The notes under the pieces: model-generated
Seen by the model: only the letters and a program-made list of their open reading frames with translations
Told to the model about the DNA's origin: nothing
The model's database searches: none
From: Bacillus_I endophytica_A
GTDB lineage: Bacteria; Bacillota; Bacilli; Bacillales; Bacillaceae_H
Length of the DNA stretch: 64,000 nucleotides
Assembly (NCBI RefSeq): GCF_026790145.1
Contig: NZ_JALAMS010000001.1
Span: forward strand, 248,001-312,000
Direction of reading: 5' to 3'
Part shown: positions 26,912-34,546 of the stretch, one piece after another
How the letters are laid out: every line of letters begins with the position of its first letter
How positions within the stretch are numbered: the first letter of the stretch is position 1
Made by a program: the position numbers and the translations under genes

Positions 26912-27838
26912 ATGGTTAATATTTTAAAAGCAGAGCACATTAACGTTTCTTTAAAAGATAAACAAATTTTAAAAGATATTGATTTGTCATTTGAAAAAGG
27001 AAAGATTTATGGACTGCTAGGACCAAATGGAGCAGGGAAAACAACGTTGTTAAAAGTACTGCTCGGTATATTTCCCCCAACATCAGGCGAGGTTTTATTT
27101 AATGAATCTAACCTATACAAAAACCCAAAAAAAGACGTAAGAAATTCAATTGGTAGCATTATCGAATTCCCAGGATTTTACGATAATTTAACGCTGTATG
27201 AAAACATTGTTCTACATTTAAAATACGTTCAAAAGAAAATGTCTAAGCAGGAGATTTATTCGATTTTAAATACGGTAGGTCTTTACGAGCACAGAGATAA
27301 GCTTTTTTCTCAAACATCGCTTGGAATGAAGCAAAGGTTAGGCATTGCAAGAGCAATTGCTCACAATCCAAGTCTTTTATTACTTGATGAACCCACAAAT
27401 GGACTTGATCCACAAGGAATTAAGGAAGTTAGAGAGATGTTGTTAAAAGAAGTGCGTGACAAAGGAGTAACAGCTATCGTATCAAGCCATCTTTTAAGTG
27501 AAATTAATCTTATGGCTGATGAACTCATTATTATGAATGGCGGAGAGGTTATTTTCGAATCTCAGTTTATGAAAAATGATCAGGAAGTTTTCCTATATAA
27601 GATGCCTAAGCATATTTCCTTCCATAAAGACATAGAAGAACAAATTACAAACTATAGAGTGACAAGCAATGGAGATACTCACGAGTTTATTGCAACTCTT
27701 CCACCTGATCAATTGCGAGACATATTAAAACAAAATGGCTATTCAGCAGAGGAAATAGAAGCTTACACGCTTTCTTTAGAAGATTTATATTTAAAACTTA
27801 TAACAAAGGAGAAGAAAAATGAATTTATTAGTGCGTAA
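26912..27838 (+). CDS. ABC transporter ATPase, LanF/BcrA-like
   Basis: A 308-residue ATPase with Walker A GPNGAGKTT near 38, signature TSLGMKQRLGIARAIAHNP, Walker B LLLLDEPTNGLDPQG and a C-terminal extension of about 95 residues as in the BcrA/LanF subfamily. With the permease that follows it should expel the lantibiotic from the membrane and protect the producer. The ATG at 26912 lies eight bases behind GAAGGGAGAG. The end overlaps the permease gene by 20 bases. Confidence 0.87.
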   Translation: MVNILKAEHINVSLKDKQILKDIDLSFEKGKIYGLLGPNGAGKTTLLKVLLGIFPPTSGEVLFNESNLYKNPKKDVRNSIGSIIEFPGFYDNLTLYENIVLHLKYVQKKMSKQEIYSILNTVGLYEHRDKLFSQTSLGMKQRLGIARAIAHNPSLLLLDEPTNGLDPQGIKEVREMLLKEVRDKGVTAIVSSHLLSEINLMADELIIMNGGEVIFESQFMKNDQEVFLYKMPKHISFHKDIEEQITNYRVTSNGDTHEFIATLPPDQLRDILKQNGYSAEEIEAYTLSLEDLYLKLITKEKKNEFISA

Positions 27839-28553
27839 TGAATTTATGAAATTAAAAAGATTAAAATCCATTTACTTTGTTTTTGTACTAAGTTTCTTCC
27901 CTTATATTGTAAATACAGTAGGGCTGTTTTTAAAGGCAACTCAGTATGATGCCACCAAGTATTATATGTTTGTCTTTAATCAGTATGCCTTCTTATTACC
28001 AGCTGTTGTGTTTATCTTTTCAGGGTTTTATTTTTATATCGAATTTAAGAATAAAACGATGCTAAATTGGATGTCTTATCCGTTTAAAAATTTTCAGCTT
28101 ATTTTTTCAAAGATTGTCGCTACATTTATTGTTTTATTTAGTATTTCCATTGTGAATCATATTTTACATTTGGCAACATTATGGATCATCTTTCAAAATG
28201 AACAAAGTTTTAATGACGTATTATCAATGTTTCTAACTTCTCTTTTGTTTACAGTCTTGAGTTTATGTGTTATTCCTATTGCCGCTTTACTTGCATCTAT
28301 CACAAAAAATATCATGGTTGTTTCGATTGCGGGAGTTTTATCTTTCTTCGTGATGACGATTCTTCTAGGTGGAAATGTTTCGATACTGTTCCCATTCTCC
28401 TTTATTTATCGCATTAGTATGCAAACATTTGATTATGAAATGGGATATAGTGATTTTGCCCTTCAGGCTGGAGGATCTGCTATCTTTGCTGCTTATATTT
28501 TGGCTGCTTTTATCGGTTTATATGTTTATTCAAAGAAAACAAGAAGTTATTAA
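27819..28553 (+). CDS. ABC transporter permease, LanE/G-like
   Basis: A 244-residue membrane protein with six predicted helices, starting MNLLVRNEFMKLKRLKSIYF. That opening and the length are typical for ABC-2 type lantibiotic immunity permeases. Only one such permease is present, whereas LanFEG systems normally have two, so it may act as a homodimer. AAAGGAG lies within the ATPase gene end. Confidence 0.83.
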   Translation: MNLLVRNEFMKLKRLKSIYFVFVLSFFPYIVNTVGLFLKATQYDATKYYMFVFNQYAFLLPAVVFIFSGFYFYIEFKNKTMLNWMSYPFKNFQLIFSKIVATFIVLFSISIVNHILHLATLWIIFQNEQSFNDVLSMFLTSLLFTVLSLCVIPIAALLASITKNIMVVSIAGVLSFFVMTILLGGNVSILFPFSFIYRISMQTFDYEMGYSDFALQAGGSAIFAAYILAAFIGLYVYSKKTRSY

Positions 28554-28568
28554 AAGGAGGAAACTGTA

Positions 28569-28760
28569 ATGGAACAACTATTTTTTATCATAGCGATTGC
28601 ATCACTTGGAATAGCAGCGGTTATTTTTATCGGAAAGATATTAACAGAAGGTTTAGGAGGTTCCACTTTTAGGGTCTCTCAAAAGTCTGTGAAAATAATG
28701 CTCAGCTTCTTTGCTTTATATGTTGTTACATTTGCCGTTTATATGTTTATTAGTAATTAG
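28569..28760 (+). CDS. small two-helix membrane protein in the protection operon
   Basis: A 63-residue protein with helices at about 5-27 and 43-61, joined by a loop with LTEGLGGSTFRVSQKSVK. A perfect AAAGGAGG precedes the ATG, 15 bases after the permease stop. I do not recognise it. By position it could be an immunity peptide or an accessory of the transporter or of the kinase downstream. Confidence 0.68.
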   Translation: MEQLFFIIAIASLGIAAVIFIGKILTEGLGGSTFRVSQKSVKIMLSFFALYVVTFAVYMFISN

Positions 28761-28804
28761 AAACTTTCCAGGCTACTTACCGTTTAGAAGAAGGATGGTG
28801 TAAA

Positions 28805-30145
28805 ATGAAGCATTTTACTAAAAATAGTGTGCAAGAATGGGGAGCTGTAATATTCCCATTCTTGCTTATGAATATCTTTCTTTATATTCTCTTTAAAGAT
28901 ATATTAACGATTCAGAATTATATGCTGCTTGTATTAATGGGAACCATCCTTCTTATATGGTATTCGGTTATGATTGGAAGGAAAGTCAAAAAAGTTGAGA
29001 CACTGTTCAAGGAAGAATCAAAGTATGGAAAGAGTTTGTTTGGCTTTTTAGAGAAAGGTTACAAAGAAAACAATATGAAGAATTTGATGCACATTCTTAA
29101 AAATGAAATTTCGAGCGTATTGAACATTCAAAATGTGTATGTGTGTCATTACTGTGAAGAAGAGAAAGTGTTTAAGACAGAAGATGATGTGATAGCAGAC
29201 TTGGATCATATTGACCTAGCAGATACGTATTTTGAAGTTGGAAAGCTACAAAATATCCCCACTGGCTATCTTTTTTTAGTAGGAAAATATCGCTCTTTCT
29301 CTCTTTTCATTTACTTGAAGCACGGCAAAAAGAAGATTGAACTGAGTTATTATGATGTAGGTTGGCTAAACAGAATGGCTCTTTATACATGTATGACATT
29401 ACAAACATTTATGCTTACAAAAGATTTTGTTAAAGAAATTGAAGGATACGAGTTAAGAGCTAATCATTCTCCCTTTTTGAGCAAGCTCGTTTTCTTTCTG
29501 TCTGAAAATGAACGAATTAAACTTTCACAAGATATCCACGATACTATTCTTCAAGAGCTGATTTTTATAGCTAGAGAATTAGAAAAAGACGCTCCTACAC
29601 AACATCAAGTACAGAAAATAAGAGGAAAGCTACTCGAAAATATCCAACAAATAAGGGAAACTTGTTATGAACTTCGCCCACCTTTTTTACTAGAGATGGG
29701 CCTTGTAGGCAGTATTCAAAACCTCGTGTCTAAGCATCAGGAAAAAGGAAATTGTTCAATTGAATTTCTCCATAACTTAGCAGGTGAAGAACAAATCAGT
29801 GAAGAGATAACGGTAAATCTTTACCGAATCGCTCAAGAGTTACTAAATAATGCAAGAAAGCATTCACAAGCTAAGTTTATTGTTTTATCACTTTATAAAA
29901 AAGGCTCAACTCTTTTATTTTTATATGAGGACGACGGTATAGGAATGGATATGAGTGAACATAAGGGCGAAAGAGAGCATTTTGGAATTAAAACGATTAG
30001 AGAGCGTACTCATAGTTTAAATGGAAAATTTGATCTCTCTTCTAGTATTGGAGAAGGCATGTTGATTAAAGTTGAATTAAGCATACAAAGAAACACCAAA
30101 ACAATAGTGGAGGACCTTATTTATGATAAACATACTGTTAGTTGA
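28805..30145 (+). CDS. ComP-like histidine kinase (short form)
   Basis: A 446-residue kinase with two N-terminal helices (about 14-33 and 37-55), a cytoplasmic domain of about 180 residues and a NarL-type catalytic core: phospho-acceptor SQDIHDTILQELIFIARELE near 241 and ATP-binding motifs IAQELLNNARKHS, EDDGIGM and FGIKTIRER. The core resembles B. subtilis ComP, but the large multi-helix pheromone-sensing half of ComP is missing. It overlaps the regulator gene by 23 bases. The signal is unknown. Confidence 0.87.
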   Translation: MKHFTKNSVQEWGAVIFPFLLMNIFLYILFKDILTIQNYMLLVLMGTILLIWYSVMIGRKVKKVETLFKEESKYGKSLFGFLEKGYKENNMKNLMHILKNEISSVLNIQNVYVCHYCEEEKVFKTEDDVIADLDHIDLADTYFEVGKLQNIPTGYLFLVGKYRSFSLFIYLKHGKKKIELSYYDVGWLNRMALYTCMTLQTFMLTKDFVKEIEGYELRANHSPFLSKLVFFLSENERIKLSQDIHDTILQELIFIARELEKDAPTQHQVQKIRGKLLENIQQIRETCYELRPPFLLEMGLVGSIQNLVSKHQEKGNCSIEFLHNLAGEEQISEEITVNLYRIAQELLNNARKHSQAKFIVLSLYKKGSTLLFLYEDDGIGMDMSEHKGEREHFGIKTIRERTHSLNGKFDLSSSIGEGMLIKVELSIQRNTKTIVEDLIYDKHTVS

Positions 30146-30788
30146 TGATCATATAGGCGTTGCTCAAGGTACAAAAGCTATTTTAGAAAAAAAGGGTGAG
30201 ATGGAAGTAGATATTTTAGGTGATAGTAAAGATACGTTCACAGCCATTGAAGAATGCTGCTATGATATTCTACTTATTGATTTGTATATGCCAACTTTAA
30301 ACGGCTTAGAGCTTTCGAAACAAATTTTGGACAAGTATCCAAACGAAAAAATCTTAATTTATACAGGCTTCGATATTGGAACCCATTTTAATCTTCTTGT
30401 TGAAGCGGGAGTTGTAGGTTTTATCAGTAAGTCTGCTCCAGAGGAAAAGATTATAGCTTCTATTCAATTAGCTTTACAAGGTGAGACGGTCATTCCTACT
30501 GAACTGTTTCGCCAACTTCGAAGAACTGAAATTGCATCTGCACAAGGTACAGAGCCAGTAAAAGAGCCCTTAATAAGAGATCTTACGCTAAATGAACGAG
30601 AGCAATATATTTTATCAGGAGTAGCAGAGGGGCTAACAAATCGAGAATTATCTTCAGAGTTGTTAATTAGTCAGCGTGCAGTAGAATATATTCTTACAGG
30701 GATTTTTAAAAAGCTCGGTGTTAAATCCCGCACCGAAGCTCTTATAAAAGCAACGAAACATTCATTAATTACGGTTAGAAGTTTGTGA
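30123..30788 (+). CDS. ComA-like response regulator (NarL/LuxR family)
   Basis: A 221-residue regulator with receiver pocket LLVDDH, phospho-acceptor Asp in ILLIDLYMPTLNGLELSKQI near 56, and Lys in VGFISKSAP. The LuxR-type helix-turn-helix covers about 155-215 (LTNRELSSELLISQRAVEYI...KLGVKSRTEALIKA). The words GTKAILE, GLELSKQIL and VEYILTGIFKKL.V.SRTEA follow B. subtilis ComA. The probable site is the ComA-like box at 30919-30934 in front of the alpha precursor. Confidence 0.9.
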   Translation: MINILLVDDHIGVAQGTKAILEKKGEMEVDILGDSKDTFTAIEECCYDILLIDLYMPTLNGLELSKQILDKYPNEKILIYTGFDIGTHFNLLVEAGVVGFISKSAPEEKIIASIQLALQGETVIPTELFRQLRRTEIASAQGTEPVKEPLIRDLTLNEREQYILSGVAEGLTNRELSSELLISQRAVEYILTGIFKKLGVKSRTEALIKATKHSLITVRSL

Positions 30789-30807
30789 AATACAAAGGAC
30801 AAGCTGA

Positions 30808-30857
30808 AAATATAAAAGAGCAAGAACCCTCTTAAAGGTTCTTGCTCTTTTATATTT
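30808..30857 (+). terminator. strong terminator closing the regulatory half of the island
   Basis: A perfect 21-base inverted repeat (30808-30828 and 30837-30857) with core GAGCAAGAACC/GGTTCTTGCTC ends in TTTTATATTT. It separates regulator genes from the peptide and modification genes. Confidence 0.9.
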
Positions 30858-30918
30858 GCGTTACCGAACAGCAGTATGCAGATTATTGCAATCTATCATC
30901 GTAAAGACCGCCAAAAGA

Positions 30919-30934
30919 ATGCGGTTTTCCGAAT
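30919..30934 (+). promoter_or_regulatory. ComA-box-like site upstream of the alpha precursor
   Basis: ATGCGGTTTTCCGAAT matches the B. subtilis ComA box TTGCGG-N4-CCGCAA at nine of twelve defined positions with the right spacer. Half-site words TTGCG (30856-30860) and CCGAA (30863-30867) lie further upstream. A ComA-like regulator is encoded 130 bases before it. The core promoter before 31048 is AT-rich and I cannot assign it surely. Confidence 0.55.
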
Positions 30935-31049
30935 GAAACCTTTCGCTGAATTTTGAGAAAATTTGTATTAATATAAAAATATAGAAATTGATGGTAAAAG
31001 AAATGGATTTAAAACCCATTAATTTCTAAATTATTAGGAGGTGGCAGAT

Positions 31050-31226
31050 GTGGAAGAAAGACTTTATGGATTTGCTGGAAAGTTAGAAGAGGAGTTAGAA
31101 GAAATCGCGCTTAAAGAAATTAGTGGTGGAGCAGAACAAAGAGGCATTTCACAAGGTAACGATGGACATCAGTGTACAATTACTTGGGAATGCAGTATTT
31201 GTCCTACTCATACGTGCTGGTGCTAG
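31050..31226 (+). CDS. lantibiotic alpha-peptide precursor (LanA-alpha), leader probably frameshifted
   Basis: As read from GTG 31050 this is 58 residues: an acidic leader ending LEEIALKEISGG, then a core with GNDGHQCTITWEC and a tail SICPTHTCWC. CTxTxEC is the lipid-II-binding ring motif of mersacidin and of alpha peptides such as haloduracin and lacticin 3147. The double glycine suits the C39 peptidase of the LanT gene downstream. The start is doubtful: AGGAGG at 31036-31041 is ideally spaced for ATG 31048, which is in another frame and reads MWKKDFMDLLES before a stop at 31086. One added base near 31083 would fuse that to LEEELEEIALKEISGG, a typical leader. Five cysteines and six Ser/Thr in the core allow several lanthionine patterns. 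Confidence 0.82.
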   Translation: MEERLYGFAGKLEEELEEIALKEISGGAEQRGISQGNDGHQCTITWECSICPTHTCWC

Positions 31227-31330
31227 TAACTCCTAGGATGGCCGTTTTTAAACGATAGTAGTTTTGTAAACGGGTAGCTACATAAAACACTATAGCGTTT
31301 AAATATGGTCAGTGTACGTCTGTATTTAAA

Positions 31331-31357
31331 AGAGGGGTATGCCAGTACCTCTCTTTC
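31331..31357 (+). terminator. attenuator-like hairpin between alpha precursor and lanM1
   Basis: AGAGGGGTA pairs with TACCTCTCT (one G-T pair), then TTCT. A weak terminator after the precursor would keep peptide mRNA in excess over modification-enzyme mRNA, as in many lantibiotic operons. Confidence 0.55.
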
Positions 31358-31378
31358 TAAACATAAGGAGTGATCGGA

Positions 31379-34300
31379 ATGAATAACTTAACCAACATCT
31401 TAATAAGTAAGGAGAAAAAAGTCAATAAAAACGATATAAATGAAGATGCTTTTTTTGAACGAAATCTTGCTCTTGTGTATAAAAATGATCTTCATTTAGC
31501 AAAAGAAAGCATTTCTCATATACTTTCAGTGGATTCATTAGATCAAATGAAAAAACTGTACAAAACAGAAACTTCTAAATCCACCTTTAAACTAAGTGTA
31601 TTTAAGAATGTTGCTGAAGAAATATCCAAACAAAAAATTGACTCTTCCCAAATTGATAAAAGAGTGATGTTTCATGCTTTTTCTTTAAAAATTGCGTCTT
31701 ATTTTATTAATCTTACAAAAACGTCTCCTCAATATTTATTACATACGTCACATATTCTAGAAGAAACTAGTTTTCTAGATAACATAGAAAAGCAGTTTCA
31801 ACAACATATTTTAAAAGTGTGCTACAGAACGCTTGTTTTTGATTTGAATCTTCAAAGAGAACAGGGAAATCTTGTTGGTGAGACCAAGAAAGAGAAATAC
31901 GAGCACTATAATGACGTCTTATTAACAGATAGCACATACGTTTATCACTTTTTTACAGTATACCCAAGTTTGCTAAGAATTATAGCTAATGAAATAAGAA
32001 AAGTAAAAAAATTTATAGGGGAATTTCTTAAGCGTTATAGCAGTGATTATAAACTAATTACAAATAAATTTTTTTCATCATTACAAAGCAATAAAATTAT
32101 GACATTTGAGCTAGGACTCGGGGATGCGCATTCAGATGGTCGCAAAGTAGCGAAAGTTTCTGTTGAGCAAGGAACGATAATCTACAAGCCGCGAAATATG
32201 AAAATTGATTGCTTATATAATGAGCTTGTTGCTTTCTTAGATGGAGAGATAAAAGATAAGTCTTATAAAATTAAAACGCCGCTAGTTTTAGAGCGGGAGA
32301 ACTATGGATGGGCTGAATATATCAATTTTGAAGAATGTAAGAGTAGCGTAGATATTCATGCTTTTTACCAAAACTTAGGTAACCAAATTGCGCTTTTATA
32401 TGCTTTGAATGCTGTTGACTTTCATTCGGAAAATTTAATTGCGCATGGCTCTCAGCCTGTACTTATCGATCTTGAATCTTTATTTCATGTTCCATATGAA
32501 AGAGAAGTGAAGGAAGATGCTTATTTTAAAGCTCAGCAAAAATTGAATACATCCGTTCGTTCTCTTGGTCTTCTTCCTTTCTTTTTTGGAGGGAAGAATG
32601 TAGACATTAGCGGGATTGGACGAAGAGGAAAAGTGAAATCTGTAATGAAAGTTCCTCAAATTGTTAATCAATACTCAGATGATATGAAGATTGAACGGAA
32701 CTTCATTGAAATGAATCCTTCGATGAATCATCCTGTTTTAAAAGGAAAGCAAATTTACGCAAAAGACTATGTAGAAGATTTAAAAGTAGGCTTTAAACAA
32801 ATGTTTGTAAAAATCAAAGAACATGCTAATAAGCTCGTAGAGATTATTGAAAAATTTGAAGCGGATACTTATGTTCGATTTATTGCACGACCAACGGTAA
32901 AATATAGTTCTCTTTTAGAGCTAAGCTTTCATCCGCGTTTTTTACACAATTCAATTGATCGTGAAGCTTTTCTTGCAAAACTATGGGAAGAGTCAAAAGA
33001 TAGCGATGAATATGTTCCACTTATCAAACATGAGCATAGTGATTTAATGAACAATGATATCCCTTATTTTAAGGTAGAACTAAACTCTACAAATCTTCTC
33101 AATTCACGAGGAAAAAAGATTCCTTCCTATTTTAAAGAAACACCTAGTAACCTTGTGAAAAGTAAGATAAGACATTTGAGTGATGAAGATTTAAGGTTTC
33201 AATTAAATATTATTGAGTTATCAATGCTCGCTTCAGAGGATGATCGTCAAGAAGTTATTAAACAGTTTGTTTCAAAGGATCCCTCACAATACGAAGGAAA
33301 AAAGGACCATAAAGCTTATTTAATTCATAAGGCGGAAGAATTAGCCATGCGTATTACTAAGGAAGCTTATCAAGGAGTAGAGGATGGAAAAAGAACATAT
33401 AGCTGGATGAATACAACACCAGTAGGAGTCGATGAAATTCAGTGGAATGTTTCGGTGATGGGTGACATGCTCTATGAAGGTTTATCAGGGATGGCCTTGA
33501 TGTATATGGCTTTATTTCAGGCTACTCATAATGAAAACTACTTAGATATGGCAGAAGACATTATGAAAGATATTATGTCAAGGTTTGAAAATATTGAGTC
33601 TAGTTTACCTAACGGAACAGAAATATCAATCGGGGCTTTTTCAGGCATTACTTCTATTGTTTATACTCTTCTTAACTTTTACGCGTTTACAAAAAAAGAA
33701 CAGTACAAAACATGTGCGAAAATGATAACGAAGGTCATTCCAGAACTCGTTGAGAAAGATAAAGATTTGGATCTTATCAGTGGAACGGCAGGAGCTTTAG
33801 TTGTTCTTATCCGCTATTATGAAATGACCGGCGACAACGAGACGTTGCTTTTAGCTAGGAAGTGTTCAAATCATCTTTTGAGTCAAGCTATTAAAACAGA
33901 ACAAGGACTAACTTGGAAAGGGGTAGCTGGAATTCCCCTCACAGGATTTTCTCATGGAAACGCTGGTATTATTTTTGCGCTTCATCTCTTCTATCAGTAC
34001 TGCCCTGAGAAAGAAGTAGAAGAGGGGATTAAAGAAGGATTGAAATTTGAAAACAGTTATTGTATTAACGAAAATTGGATAGATCTTAGAAAACCTCAGG
34101 AAGAAGTAGCATCTTCGGCGTGGTGTCATGGAGCACCAGGAATCCTACTTAGCAGGATTGAATTAAGTAATTCTTCAATCCCACAGGTAGCAGAGCAAGC
34201 TCAAGCTGATATGGATAAGGCTTTAGGTAACATTTTTGTAGATGGATTTGGGAGAGAACAAAGCTTATGTCATGGAGATGTTGGGAATTCAATGATTTTA

Positions 34301-34531
34301 CTAGACTATGGCAGAAAAATGAAAGATGAAAAGATAATTCACATTTCCCGAAACTTGTTAGCAGAAAGTATTATGAGTAAAGAAAATGGTGTTTACCAAT
34401 GTGGAATTGGAAAAACTGCAGAAACACCAAATTTAATGGTAGGTTTTGCTGGCATGGTGTATGGCATGATTTATGCCTATCATGATAAACTACCGAACCT
34501 TTTAACTTTAGAAGTTAACCTACCTTCTTAA
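31379..34531 (+). CDS. lanM: class II lanthipeptide synthetase LanM, copy 1 (probably for the alpha peptide)
   Basis: A 1050-residue bifunctional enzyme that dehydrates Ser/Thr and then forms thioether rings. The N-terminal dehydratase (DUF4135, to about 640) has a kinase-like site: DFHSENLIAHGSQPVLIDLE near 345-365. The C-terminal LanC-like cyclase (about 700-1045) has GFSHGNAGI near 857, the zinc Cys in AWCHGAPGI near 915 and Cys-His in LCHGDVGN near 963. The ATG at 31379 follows AAGGAG by eight bases. It lies directly after the alpha gene, so by analogy with HalM1/HalM2 it should act on alpha; that assignment is inferred. Confidence 0.93.
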   Translation: MNNLTNILISKEKKVNKNDINEDAFFERNLALVYKNDLHLAKESISHILSVDSLDQMKKLYKTETSKSTFKLSVFKNVAEEISKQKIDSSQIDKRVMFHAFSLKIASYFINLTKTSPQYLLHTSHILEETSFLDNIEKQFQQHILKVCYRTLVFDLNLQREQGNLVGETKKEKYEHYNDVLLTDSTYVYHFFTVYPSLLRIIANEIRKVKKFIGEFLKRYSSDYKLITNKFFSSLQSNKIMTFELGLGDAHSDGRKVAKVSVEQGTIIYKPRNMKIDCLYNELVAFLDGEIKDKSYKIKTPLVLERENYGWAEYINFEECKSSVDIHAFYQNLGNQIALLYALNAVDFHSENLIAHGSQPVLIDLESLFHVPYEREVKEDAYFKAQQKLNTSVRSLGLLPFFFGGKNVDISGIGRRGKVKSVMKVPQIVNQYSDDMKIERNFIEMNPSMNHPVLKGKQIYAKDYVEDLKVGFKQMFVKIKEHANKLVEIIEKFEADTYVRFIARPTVKYSSLLELSFHPRFLHNSIDREAFLAKLWEESKDSDEYVPLIKHEHSDLMNNDIPYFKVELNSTNLLNSRGKKIPSYFKETPSNLVKSKIRHLSDEDLRFQLNIIELSMLASEDDRQEVIKQFVSKDPSQYEGKKDHKAYLIHKAEELAMRITKEAYQGVEDGKRTYSWMNTTPVGVDEIQWNVSVMGDMLYEGLSGMALMYMALFQATHNENYLDMAEDIMKDIMSRFENIESSLPNGTEISIGAFSGITSIVYTLLNFYAFTKKEQYKTCAKMITKVIPELVEKDKDLDLISGTAGALVVLIRYYEMTGDNETLLLARKCSNHLLSQAIKTEQGLTWKGVAGIPLTGFSHGNAGIIFALHLFYQYCPEKEVEEGIKEGLKFENSYCINENWIDLRKPQEEVASSAWCHGAPGILLSRIELSNSSIPQVAEQAQADMDKALGNIFVDGFGREQSLCHGDVGNSMILLDYGRKMKDEKIIHISRNLLAESIMSKENGVYQCGIGKTAETPNLMVGFAGMVYGMIYAYHDKLPNLLTLEVNLPS

Positions 34532-34546
34532 AGAGGGGAAAGTAAA

